A DNA stretch of 14,406 bases from assembly GCA_903833025.1 (NCBI GenBank), contig CAILDT010000168.1, positions 1-14,406 on the forward strand. Direction: 5' to 3'. This DNA is from an uncultured Bacteroidota bacterium (GTDB lineage Bacteria > Bacteroidota > Bacteroidia > 2-12-FULL-35-15). Made by a program: the position numbers and the translations under genes. The notes beneath the pieces were generated by a model, which worked only from the letters and a program-made list of their open reading frames with translations, searched no databases and was not told where the DNA came from. Positions 1 through 9,500 of this stretch are shown in pieces (the first letter of the stretch is position 1; each line of letters opens with the position of its first letter).

Positions 1-1544
1 CAAGGAACACCAATTGTTATATAATTAACAGCACCTGGTTGCAAAGTAAATGGACCTGCACTTTCTAAAAACCGTCTGTCGTCTGGGGTATTATTTGATG
101 TGGTTTCATCCCAAGGTGCTTGTGGACCCGCTAGAGGAGTTCCAAAAGCAGAAGGATCAGAGGTTCCAGGGAACATATATTTACATTTAGGGTTGGCTGC
201 AGCTGTTCCATTCCCCCCGTAAGTCATCGAACTTCCATTTTTCCATACTCCAGACAAATACTGATAGTAATCGTCTGAACTACCTCCAGATTGTACACCA
301 GGATTTCCATTAATTGGATCTGATGTATTATTAAAATACATAAATCTGCACATTCCTAAGCGTTCATCATCAACGATACCGTTTCCATAATTCAGAAAAC
401 TTGAAGGAACCGTACTTGAAGCATCATCTTGATTATTCGGATCTTTAAATGGTCCTTCAAAAAAGTCAACGCCTACAGCGGGCGGATTTGCTCCGTAATT
501 TTGTCCTCCTGGCCCATCAACCTGATCTCCGTTATAACAAATACCAAGCCCTAAGCCAACATCACAACCCACAAAGTCATCTTTATACCAACCCAAATCA
601 GCATCATCGAAAACACCAAAGAAAGTACTATCAACACGGAAAGATGATTTATTAATAATTTTATATTTGTAAAAAGTTGCGTTATTTAATTCGTCAGTAG
701 TTTTAAAAGCAAATGCCTGTGCTTGAATTTCAACACCAATCGCCTGACCTTGTGTTTCTGTATGAATATTCCCCTTATCATTAAATACCCAAAAAACACA
801 TTGGTCTCCATACAATTTAGCGTGACAAGCAGGTCCACCATAAATATCGAAGTCAGGAATATCACCCGTTGAAAAATCATAAACACCATCACCATTAAAA
901 TCATAGAATGGTGCTAATGCTTGCCCTTCTGGTCCGAAAGCAGGCCAATTATTCAACTCATCAACCGCATCTGATAACGAAGGACTAACAGTAATAGGGT
1001 CAGGACCAATTTGTCCGCCAATAAACCAATTGTAATGTGCTAATACATCAGATTTATTAATCTTAAAAAATCTATCCCAAAGTAAACATCTTGGTCCATC
1101 AGTACTTCCGTCTGGTTTCAATGGACCGGGCCAATAATCATTCCCACTTTGGCGATATGTTTGAGCTGCTTCTTTCAAGTTACCACCAGCATCGTACCCC
1201 CCAATCCAAACTGAACTCGCAAATTGTGAACTTGGAGCTACCGTAGTTGTATTGCTTGTAATTGCAGGTTTAGGGACATAATATCTAGCAGCAGTAGTTC
1301 CAAAAATATCCCACCACATATCACCACCATTCAATATTTTTGCACGTACGTTATTAATGTCTAAGTCTATTTGAGCGGTAGCATTTACGCATTGTGCATT
1401 CACAGACTTATTTTGGTTGTTGCCAAATATGGAACTACTTGTATTATTACCAGTAGAACCACCAATGTTTTCTCTAGCATCTGCATTTAATACAAAAGCT
1501 AAGAAAGCAATTGAAACGATTAATTTAAAATAATTCTTTTTCAT
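1..1544 (-). CDS. Large secreted WWD-signature protein, probable T9SS cargo (C-terminus outside window)
   Basis: The minus strand is open from an ATG at 1544-1542 to the window edge, giving about 514 residues and no stop. The protein starts MKKNYFKLIV followed by a hydrophobic stretch ending near VLNADA (residues 1-23), a signal peptide. Residues 65-79 read NVRAKILNGGDMWWD and residues 113-121 read WIGGYDAGG, followed by AAQTYRQSGNDYWPGPL. I recognise this signature from large Bacteroidota surface proteins that usually end in a type IX secretion sorting domain, but that end is not visible here. Residues 215-223 (DFNGDGVYD) look like a calcium-binding loop of the EF-hand or thrombospondin type 3 kind. 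The gene starts 57 bp after the stop of the TonB-dependent receptor on the same strand with no consensus -7 box between them, so co-transcription is likely. Its biochemical role is unknown. Confidence 0.88.
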   Translation of the reverse strand, partial: MKKNYFKLIVSIAFLAFVLNADARENIGGSTGNNTSSSIFGNNQNKSVNAQCVNATAQIDLDINNVRAKILNGGDMWWDIFGTTAARYYVPKPAITSNTTTVAPSSQFASSVWIGGYDAGGNLKEAAQTYRQSGNDYWPGPLKPDGSTDGPRCLLWDRFFKINKSDVLAHYNWFIGGQIGPDPITVSPSLSDAVDELNNWPAFGPEGQALAPFYDFNGDGVYDFSTGDIPDFDIYGGPACHAKLYGDQCVFWVFNDKGNIHTETQGQAIGVEIQAQAFAFKTTDELNNATFYKYKIINKSSFRVDSTFFGVFDDADLGWYKDDFVGCDVGLGLGICYNGDQVDGPGGQNYGANPPAVGVDFFEGPFKDPNNQDDASSTVPSSFLNYGNGIVDDERLGMCRFMYFNNTSDPINGNPGVQSGGSSDDYYQYLSGVWKNGSSMTYGGNGTAAANPKCKYMFPGTSDPSAFGTPLAGPQAPWDETTSNNTPDDRRFLESAGPFTLQPGAVNYITIGVP

Positions 1545-1601
1545 AATTTAATTTATTTACGTTGTAGGGATGTTAAAATTCAAAATTGTTAATTTTATTT
1601 A

Positions 1602-4600
1602 TTAAAAGTTAAGTTGTAAACCTAAGCGAATTACTCTTGGACGACTATAATTGCTTGGGTTATTAATTTTTACATTATATAAGTCCGTAAAAGATTGTGC
1701 ATCGTTTCTTGTAGCAAGCGACTGTTGGCCAGCAACAGAAGCAAGATAGCCATCATCATCAGGATTACCAGTAGCTCTATAAACATTAATAATATTTTTA
1801 GTGTTTAATAAATTCAACACTTGCAAGTATATATTTAAACCAGCTTGTTTCTTTTCCTGCCCTTCTTTTTTACCACCCCATTTAAGTTCTATACTTTTAT
1901 CAATCCTTAAATCAATTTTAAAGTTCCAAGGCTTGTTAGAACCATTTACATTTCCTGTCAATAAATGGCGTTCGTTAATTCCAAATGCACCATCTTGGGA
2001 AATATTACTTTGTCTACTATAAGGAGTACCAGAACCAGCTCTTAATACTAAATTTGCACCAACATTTTCAAATATCTTAATTGATTTTTCGGTTTCTCCT
2101 TTTTTGCGATTCCAAACAGGTCCTTTATAATCTTTTCCTGCACCAAAACGATAGTCAATATTTAATAGAATTGTATGTCTTTGGTCAAAATCCAACGGGT
2201 GAGTTGTTCTTAAATTTGGTTGCCCATCGGCAGCCAAATTTACTCCATCCGAAGTACTTGAACCAGTACCATCAGCAAATTGCAATGTGTAACTAGCAGT
2301 TAGTTGAACTCCGGATGCCATTCTTCTTAAATCATAGGCAACCGACATTCCTTTTACAGTTCCAAAATCAAGATTTCCAAATGTATTATAAGTGGAAGGA
2401 TAAGCTTGTTGAATAGAAGTTACTTGAACCATATTTCTTAACTCTCTATAAAAAGCAGAAATAGTGATAACAGAATTTTTCTTTTCAGTTAATACCTGTG
2501 CGAAACCCAACTCATAATCAGTTGTTCTCTCTGGCTTCAAATCAGGATTGCTAATAAAGCCACCACTAAGATTTCCATTTGCCATAGCTAGATATGACAC
2601 AGGGTCAAGTCTGTTTCCATCAGGAGGACGTTGTGTTAATATATCATAATGTGCGAAGAAGTTTGCTACGTCAGAAATAGGAAAAGAGAAAGCTATACGT
2701 GGCATAAAATTAATTTGTGGTTTATAATCCTGAAACACTTTAGATGTTACCAATTTCTTTTTTGCTGAAGCTGGGTCAACCAAATAAGGATTAATAACTC
2801 CATCTACAGTGTTAGAACCAGCAAGAGTAGATGGGTCAGAAATGGAATTTCCCTGTGAGTTATACCAATTATCACCATCTCTGTAACCAACTATTTTACT
2901 TGGTGCATCTTTGTTATCCACATAAACAACATAATCGCTACCAATGTTTGAAGGTATGGGACCTAAATTGGTAACCTCGCCAGCAGTTTTCGCCTCATAT
3001 AATAAGTATTTATCTTTTAACACCTTTTGATTAGCATCAAAACGGTCAACACGTAAACCGATATTAAATTTCAAATCTTTGAAATCAAATTTGTCCTGAA
3101 TATATCCTGCAATATAAATAGGTTGATAAGCACCAACATTGCGCACATAATTACCATTAGCATCTTTAGTTGTGAAAAAATCATCGATACTTGGTTTGCC
3201 TTTAATTTTTGCTCCTGTATAGTCATACCCATAATAACTAACTAAAGAACTACCATTATTTAATAAATCATCTGCACTAAACATATTAATATTAAATGTG
3301 GAAGGGTCGTACGAATCAATATCAATCACATCAGTACCATTAGGATTCAAACCCAAAGATGTTCTCAAACTTCTGTCAAATTGTTTTTGAGTACCATTAT
3401 TAACTCTATCATAATCATAAACATTAAAACCTGCTTGGGCAAGTTGACTAGTAGTATTCAAATGAGCTGTGTCTCCAATATTTTGGATATGATAATTAGC
3501 TAATTGACGCATCAATGTCCACAATCCAATAGGAGCTAATGAATAAGCTCTCTCAGTTCTTTGTTCGTATTCAAATCCTATTTGAATGGCGTGTTTCTTA
3601 ATATCTGCGGAGAAGTTAGCAAACACACGAAATTGCGAATTATCATTATAGCCATACCCACCATATTGGCGACCCGTATTGTACCATAATGAATAAATAT
3701 TTGATGGTCTGTCACCATTCATCATTCCTAAACCCGCTTGCACATCACCAGGGGAAGTTATTAAAGAAGGATCAGTGTTAGCATAGAACTCATTGGTGTA
3801 AGCAGCACCATTTGCATTTACATCTGAGGGAGTAAAAGAAAGATTAGTGTTTTGGAAACCATTAAGTACGAAACCAGTTACCGTATCTAAATGAACTGTT
3901 CCATCTGAATGTCTTACATAAATTGGATTAGCAGACTTAAAACCGTAATTAGGAGTAGTTGTCTGAACAAATTTTCCAATATACCCATAATCAAATATTT
4001 TATCTTTATGGTCATCATCTTGTGTCTTAGAATGAGCTTTAGCATAACTTGCCTGCAAAGTAAAATAAGCATTTTTAATTATTGAACTCGATTTCTCCTC
4101 TTCTTTAGTAGTAGCAGAATTAAATTTTTGAGTTAGCTTTGCATAAGCCCTCCAAGTGCTCGAAATAGTTTGAGGATTATTACTAGGGTTAAACAAAGCA
4201 TATTCATAAATCCAATCGTGTGCTTTACTATAATCCAATGAACCACCAAGTGTGATACCCATATTAGTAGTGGGCTGATATTGAATTTTTCCGTTCAATC
4301 GCATTGTATTTGAAGCAACGTTTGTTCTTGCTTTTACTTTTTCTAAGTCGCTTGCAGTAACAAATTCAGAATTAGGAACAAATCCGCCAATTTGGTTTCT
4401 GCGAAGAGGGTCGCTTTCTAATTGAGATAATTTATCACTGTTTACTTTGTAAAATCCCACTGCCGATGGATTAGGATCTTTTTCTTTAATTGCTTCCCCA
4501 GAAACGGAAAAACCTAAGACTGATTTTTTACTTGTAGAATCCTTTTTTGTTAGAATTGGACCATTAACTGAGAAACCTATATAATTATAACCATAAGCGT

Positions 4601-5342
4601 CCAACCCCTTTTTCTCTCCAATACCAGAAGTTGATAATTCGAGACCTCCTGTATACTTACTAGCAGGTCCTCTTGTAGTAATTGCGACAATACCTCCTGT
4701 TTCATCTCCATATTCAGCAGGGGTACCGCCAGTAATTGTAGTTACCTGTTCAACAGAGCCTTGAGGCACATCGTGGCTACCAATTACTTTTTGACCATCC
4801 ACATAATAAGCAGTTCCATTGTCCCTCGCTCCTCTTACATTTAAAGAACCTCCTTCATCTTGTTGATAAATACCTGCCGTAGTAGCAGCAACAGAGTTAA
4901 TGTTTTTAGAAGCCATATTCTGATACTCTTCACGAGTAACTGTTCCGCCTGATTTTGTATCTGGGTCAATTAATGGTTCTTTCCAATCAATAATTTCAAC
5001 TTGTTGTAATTGTTGTCCTGCTGTCATCTCTAAGTTAAGATAAACTGTTTTACCAATTGCAACAGAAATACCTGACATCTCCACTGTTTGATAGCCAACA
5101 TAAGTAGCTTTAACATTATATTTACCTGGGTTAAGGGGCTTTATCATAACCTCTCCATCAATATTAGTGGTTCCAACACCTGCCTGAATACCACCCATCT
5201 CAACAATTACGTTTGCAAACGGAATAGTTTCGTGACTAGCCTTGTCGGTCAGTTTTATTTTCAGGGCTGATTCGTTTTGCGAAATCATCAATCCTGATGA
5301 TGCGACAACGATAGATAATGTAGAAAGTAATTTTCGTAGCAT
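1602..5342 (-). CDS. SusC-like TonB-dependent outer-membrane receptor
   Basis: This 1246-residue protein has the Bacteroidota receptor architecture. It has a signal peptide (about residues 1-21), then a carboxypeptidase-regulatory-like beta-sandwich (about 25-110, with IPFANVIVE and ATYVGYQTVEM), then a plug domain (about 125-235, with LNVRGARDNGTAYYVDG and GGTPAEYGDETGGIVAITTRG). A long barrel follows and ends PRVIRLGLQLNF, with the C-terminal phenylalanine typical of outer-membrane beta-barrels. Such receptors take up large or scarce ligands using TonB-ExbBD energy. The ligand cannot be deduced. No SusD-like lipoprotein is adjacent; the next gene in the operon is the large WWD-signature protein instead, so this is not a standard SusCD glycan locus. 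A near-consensus promoter lies about 55 bp upstream of the start. ATG at 5342 is favoured because the signal peptide begins there. Confidence 0.93.
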   Translation of the reverse strand: MLRKLLSTLSIVVASSGLMISQNESALKIKLTDKASHETIPFANVIVEMGGIQAGVGTTNIDGEVMIKPLNPGKYNVKATYVGYQTVEMSGISVAIGKTVYLNLEMTAGQQLQQVEIIDWKEPLIDPDTKSGGTVTREEYQNMASKNINSVAATTAGIYQQDEGGSLNVRGARDNGTAYYVDGQKVIGSHDVPQGSVEQVTTITGGTPAEYGDETGGIVAITTRGPASKYTGGLELSTSGIGEKKGLDAYGYNYIGFSVNGPILTKKDSTSKKSVLGFSVSGEAIKEKDPNPSAVGFYKVNSDKLSQLESDPLRRNQIGGFVPNSEFVTASDLEKVKARTNVASNTMRLNGKIQYQPTTNMGITLGGSLDYSKAHDWIYEYALFNPSNNPQTISSTWRAYAKLTQKFNSATTKEEEKSSSIIKNAYFTLQASYAKAHSKTQDDDHKDKIFDYGYIGKFVQTTTPNYGFKSANPIYVRHSDGTVHLDTVTGFVLNGFQNTNLSFTPSDVNANGAAYTNEFYANTDPSLITSPGDVQAGLGMMNGDRPSNIYSLWYNTGRQYGGYGYNDNSQFRVFANFSADIKKHAIQIGFEYEQRTERAYSLAPIGLWTLMRQLANYHIQNIGDTAHLNTTSQLAQAGFNVYDYDRVNNGTQKQFDRSLRTSLGLNPNGTDVIDIDSYDPSTFNINMFSADDLLNNGSSLVSYYGYDYTGAKIKGKPSIDDFFTTKDANGNYVRNVGAYQPIYIAGYIQDKFDFKDLKFNIGLRVDRFDANQKVLKDKYLLYEAKTAGEVTNLGPIPSNIGSDYVVYVDNKDAPSKIVGYRDGDNWYNSQGNSISDPSTLAGSNTVDGVINPYLVDPASAKKKLVTSKVFQDYKPQINFMPRIAFSFPISDVANFFAHYDILTQRPPDGNRLDPVSYLAMANGNLSGGFISNPDLKPERTTDYELGFAQVLTEKKNSVITISAFYRELRNMVQVTSIQQAYPSTYNTFGNLDFGTVKGMSVAYDLRRMASGVQLTASYTLQFADGTGSSTSDGVNLAADGQPNLRTTHPLDFDQRHTILLNIDYRFGAGKDYKGPVWNRKKGETEKSIKIFENVGANLVLRAGSGTPYSRQSNISQDGAFGINERHLLTGNVNGSNKPWNFKIDLRIDKSIELKWGGKKEGQEKKQAGLNIYLQVLNLLNTKNIINVYRATGNPDDDGYLASVAGQQSLATRNDAQSFTDLYNVKINNPSNYSRPRVIRLGLQLNF

Positions 5343-5716
5343 ATTATATATGTATTATATTTTGATTAAATAAACTCGTGCAATTTTTAAAAGTGCGTAA
5401 ATATATGATTTTTTAATTTTCATAAACAAATATATTTTTTATTATTATTTTAAAAACAATCTTCTTTGTTTTTAACTTACTTAAATTCAAAGGAATTAGA
5501 AGTAAATTAATTTAAAAACAAATTCAAAGTTTTTTTCAACAATAAAATTTAATTGGCAGTTCTACTAAAAAGAGAAACAAATTTAAACGCGAGGGGATGT
5601 TGTTTAAAGAAATATGATGCAAACATACAACATTTATTTTATCCAATTGCAAGAGATTATTAATTATTTTAAAATGTTGTTTAGTAAAATTTGCAAATCG
5701 AAAGCTAAAGCCCTTG
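5343..5716. other. AT-rich intergenic region
   Basis: This 374-bp gap separates the receptor gene from the small basic protein. Apart from the predicted receptor promoter I see no convincing gene. A 69-codon minus-strand frame at 5536-5745 overlaps the small basic protein gene and reads like chance AT-rich sequence. A 10-bp direct repeat, ATGTTGTTTA, occurs at 5597 and 5674. The first copy can pair weakly with ACAACAT at 5627-5633. No clear terminator was found. Confidence 0.5.
5398..5430 (-). promoter_or_regulatory. Predicted promoter of the TonB receptor operon
   Basis: Read on the minus strand, TTTG (5430-5427) is separated by 21 nt from TATATTTA (5405-5398). The Bacteroidota primary-sigma consensus is TTTG about 19-21 nt before TAnnTTTG; the -7 box here differs only at the last base. 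It lies about 55 bp before the receptor ATG. The region is very AT-rich, so a chance match is possible. Confidence 0.45.
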
Positions 5717-6031
5717 TCAATGCTTATATTTAAAGAGACGAACAAAAAAGGATTCTTTCTTATTATTTCTTAATCTTTCGCTTTTCTTTTTCTCTTCTTT
5801 CATTCTTTTCAAGGTTTGTTTGGATTGCAAACGCTTTGCGTGATTAGATATTGCTTTCTTTTCAGCTCTTTCTTGATTGCGTTGGTCTTTCCATTTTTGT
5901 CGCGCAGCTCTTCTTTGTGCGTGCGAAGATACTGCACCTTTATTTTCCGGTTTTGTTTCTTGTGCAACCATTCCTAATGGCAGCAGGCAAATCAGCAACA
6001 AAATAATTTTTTTTATGTATTTTCTTTTCAT
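5717..6031 (-). CDS. Small, highly basic secreted protein of unknown function
   Basis: Starting at 6031, the product is about 104 residues: MKRKYIKKIILLLICLLPLG is a signal peptide ending near MVAQ, followed by a mature region dominated by Lys, Arg, Gln and Glu. Two related segments are visible (SHAQRRAARQKWKDQR and NHAKRLQSKQTLKRMKEEKK), suggesting an internal duplication in a long charged helix. The end, FFVRLFKYKH, is aromatic and basic. I recall similar short basic secreted proteins with an NHxKxxQSKxTxKRMK-like motif in Bacteroidota, with no function known to me. An in-frame ATG at 6055 exists, but it lies upstream of the perfect -7 box TAAATTTG (6050-6043) and precedes the signal peptide, so 6031 is preferred. 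The gene is divergent from the lipoprotein gene, with 68 bp between their starts. Confidence 0.75.
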   Translation of the reverse strand: MKRKYIKKIILLLICLLPLGMVAQETKPENKGAVSSHAQRRAARQKWKDQRNQERAEKKAISNHAKRLQSKQTLKRMKEEKKKSERLRNNKKESFFVRLFKYKH

Positions 6032-6042
6032 AGAAGCGTTTG

Positions 6043-6050
6043 CAAATTTA
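6043..6050 (-). promoter_or_regulatory. Predicted -7 box of the small basic protein gene
   Basis: The minus strand reads TAAATTTG, an exact match to TAnnTTTG, ending 11 bp before the ATG at 6031. The 5' leader would be very short. No TTTG is seen at the expected -33 spacing; that position overlaps the opposing promoter of the lipoprotein gene. Confidence 0.45.
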
Positions 6051-6070
6051 ATCAATTAAATAAAAATGCT

Positions 6071-6078
6071 TAATTTTG
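6071..6078 (+). promoter_or_regulatory. Predicted -7 box of the Rieske-like lipoprotein gene
   Basis: TAATTTTG matches TAnnTTTG exactly and lies 21 bp before the ATG at 6100. The -33 position (about 6047-6050, TTTA) is weak and overlaps the -7 box of the divergent gene. The two genes therefore probably cannot be initiated at the same moment from one template. Confidence 0.45.
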
Positions 6079-6099
6079 TTTCTCTAAATTTAAAAGTAA

Positions 6100-6534
6100 A
6101 TGAAATCAATTTCCAAAATAAGTATACCTATTATTATAGTACTTGTTGTAATTTATTCAGCAAGTTGTAAAAAACAACAAGATAATGGTGTTGCTTTAAC
6201 TACTGTAGATATAACGATGTATGCTAACAATCCCAGTTTTTTTAATTTAAATGTGGTTGGTGGCTACGTCTATATTACTGGTGGTGTAAGAGGCATTTTG
6301 GTTTATAGAAAAACAACTTCTGACTTTATGGCTTACGACCGCAACTGTACCTATCAATCTACACAACCGTGTGCTACTGTGGTGGTGGATGCTACACATA
6401 TACTCGCTGTTGATACGTGTTGTCATTCCAAGTTCTCTATTTATGATGGAAGTGTAACCAACGGACCAGCTACTTTACCACTTAAACAATATCAAACAAC
6501 GTGGGACGGTACTACGTTACATATATTTAATTAG
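6100..6534 (+). CDS. Lipoprotein with degenerate Rieske-like domain
   Basis: This is a 144-residue lipoprotein. Its N-terminus is hydrophobic and ends in YSASC, so Cys23 is the likely lipidation site, followed by KKQQDN. The C-terminal half follows the Rieske [2Fe-2S] layout: box I around Cys83-Thr-Tyr85 with Cys91, and box II around Asp105-Thr-Cys107-Cys108-His109-Ser-Lys-Phe112. After it come DGSVTNGPATLPLKQY and WDGTTLHI, which match the strands after box II in true Rieske proteins. When aligned, two of the four canonical cluster ligands are replaced: His of box I by Tyr85 and the first Cys of box II by Asp105; the box II His becomes Cys108. It probably keeps the fold but not a normal Rieske cluster, and four cysteines could form disulfides. 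The gene converges on the 1319-residue cargo gene, with 26 bp between the stop codons. Confidence 0.82.
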   Translation: MKSISKISIPIIIVLVVIYSASCKKQQDNGVALTTVDITMYANNPSFFNLNVVGGYVYITGGVRGILVYRKTTSDFMAYDRNCTYQSTQPCATVVVDATHILAVDTCCHSKFSIYDGSVTNGPATLPLKQYQTTWDGTTLHIFN

Positions 6535-6560
6535 AGAATATAAATAGAGAATAAAATTTC

Positions 6561-9500
6561 CTATCTCTTTACAACCACTCGCTTCGTTTTTTTATTTCCA
6601 TCCATTTCTACATTCACCAAATACATTCCTTCTGATAACGAAGCCATATTCAAGAGGATAATATTTTTTCCTGCTTTAATGTTTTGTTTTGACGACAACA
6701 CTTGTTTACCGACCACATCATAAACAGTAACCGAACTGCTTTTAATATCTTTTGAAGAAGTTATTTCTAAATACAATTCATTTTCTGTAGGATTAGGATA
6801 AGATGTTACTTCAAAATCAGATGTTGAATTGTTTTCGTGGATACCTGCCCAAGGCACTGTTATAGCATTTAACGAGAACTGACCAAATGAAGAAATATTA
6901 TTATTAAAACTGAATTTTAACTTCGAATTATTTCCATTCAAACTATATACATCAGCTGTATCCTGCGGATTACCCCAAGTTGCACCATCTGCATTTGCTC
7001 CTCGTTTATATAAGTAATAACTGTTAGGATTTGTAATTGGTAATTGCGGAACATTACTAAAAACAATACTGTCCAATGCTGTAAAAACATTGTTTGCTCC
7101 GTAATTATTAACCACCCAATACTTATTTGCAATGCGAAAAGGATTTGCATCTTGGTCGGGATGCCAGTTTAATTTGGAAACCCATACATCGCCTAAAGGA
7201 TACACACCACCAGTAGTGGGAAAAGAAATTTTTACATCTGTAGTCGGGAAACTATAAACACCTCCTCCATTAATAGTTAATTTACTACTTACACCTTTTG
7301 CAAACGGACCAGTAGAAACCACACGTGAAGCAGCAGATGTTAGTGTTGCGTGCCTCACTCCTACTCTATCTAACACAACACCGCTTGGTTCGTTAAATTG
7401 ATAATAGGCAACCAAACTGGTATCGCTTTGCGGTGATTTTGTTAGATGTCGCATTGCCCTTATTTCATCAATAGATAAAGCACGATTCCAAATACAAACT
7501 TCATCTACCAGACCGTGAAAGGTGCGTGAATTGCCATACGCATCTTCACCAATTATTGTTGGTGCATCAAAAGCTTCAGGGTTATGTGCGCTGTTATCAA
7601 CTGCCGCAACACCATTTACATAAACGGTTGCACTTGCCGGAGTTACTACCACTGCCACGTGATTCCATTTATTAGAATCTAAATACAAACCTGAGGAGAA
7701 GCCATAAAAGTTACCATCCCAATGGTAACGCACTTCTAAATTAGAACGTAAACTAATACCCGAACAAGAAGTACCACCTCTGCAAAATACAATACCCGCC
7801 CAGTCGTTTTGTGTTGCATTTGGTTTTACCCAAGCAGATAGTGTTACTGTATTTGAATTTAGATTAAGCGGTGCAGCACTCGCAAAAGCACCATCAACAG
7901 GGAGCGACAACGCACTACCCGGAACGGTATCAGCAGCACAAGCATTGCCCAACACATTTATAGTTACTGATTTCATGCTTACGTTTCCACTTTGTGTAAC
8001 AGTTAATGTTGCAGTATGTGGTCCAATGCCGTTGTACATTACTTTCGGATTTCTTACGTTGGTTGCACTTGTATAAGTTGCTCCTGGAAAGCTCCATTGC
8101 CACGAAACTAATGCGTGATTAACAGCAGAAAAATCATCGAAATAAAAAGTATCTCTCACGCAAGATGATTCCAATTTATCCACTGTTGGCTGTGCAACTG
8201 GCAAACCATCTTCATAAAAATCAACTTCCCATATACCTCTGTTACCCGCAGTACGTAGTTTGTTCTTCTTATAAAAAGGTTTAGTAGTTATAGGTTTAAA
8301 CTCCTTTGGTAAACTTGCCGAAAAGTCAACCCAATCGGGCATTGTATTGTTTCTATAAAACACTTTTGCATAGTCTGTAGAAGTAATATACACTCCACCA
8401 TCAGTACCTGCCTGATGATTTATAACCAAGTAACTATACCCATTTATAGTAGCTGTAGTAAGGTTAGTCCAGGTTACACCGCCATCCACAGTTTTAAATA
8501 CTTTATTGTTGGAGCTATTACTTTTCGATGTTATCCATAAAATATTTTCATCGGTATAACTAACAGATAAAGAAACTTCGGTCATCGATTGTCCTGTTGG
8601 CAAGGTAAGCATTGCCCACGTTACGCCTCCATCAGTGGTTTTATATATTTTAAAACTTGTTGCGAAATACATCACCATCGGGTTGCTTCTGCATATTTCA
8701 AACTTCTTTGCTCGTTGATGGAAGTTGTGAACCTCTGTATAAGAAACCCCGCCATCAATGGATTTCCACAGACTACTATCTTTACCTACATAAATTTGAT
8801 TATAACAACTCGGATAAAACTCCACCTCGCTTGCATCCCATCCATAGCCATCTTCATTGGGATACAGGTTAAAAGTAAAATCACTTTTATCACCACTAAA
8901 TGTTTTCGGCATCACGTAAGCACCTATGTCCGAATGCGCCACATACATATCTCTGCCTACACTTCCGTAACCTGTGCCCGCTTCGCCACCGCCTAAACGT
9001 AACGAACTACCGGCAGGATATGCATCATACATTGCCGCATCGCCATTGTGATACCTGCCTCCTGTTAATATATCTTCGTTCCAACCTTGTCCGTAGCCCC
9101 AGTAATCTGAACCATAAATACCTCTGTTACGTGCTGAAGCATTGGTAGCATAAAAATCAGAAGAATAATTTAACCCTCCATCTGTACTAATCCACGCATC
9201 GTTGCCAATCATTTTCATCTCCTGACAATCAGGATGTAACGCGAAGTTACCGTGATAACCGCCAATGGCAGTAAACGTATTAGCAGTATCGGTAGATAAA
9301 TAAGTAGTGGTAGTACCCACAATTACTTGAGTAGGGTCAACCGTGGAAGCCATAATACTTAAATCGTAATACCCTTGCCCATTGCTCATTCCCATTGGGC
9401 TTCCAGTTGTTCCTGTTAAATTATTTTGTGTACCAATGCAGGTATTTCTCCAACTATTACCAGCATTTGTACTTCTCATAATTGCAGGCGCACCTATTGT

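Noticed and set aside
449..904. Small frames on both strands (449-655 plus, 686-904 minus)
   Set aside because: Both lie inside the continuous minus-strand frame of the WWD-signature protein.
5536..5745. 69-codon minus-strand frame before the TonB receptor gene
   Set aside because: It overlaps the end of the small basic protein gene and has no recognisable features; it looks like chance AT-rich sequence.
6534..6568. Bidirectional terminator between the convergent genes
   Set aside because: Only a five-base stem (AGAGA/TCTCT) with a 13-base loop is possible and there is no proper T-run; too weak to call.
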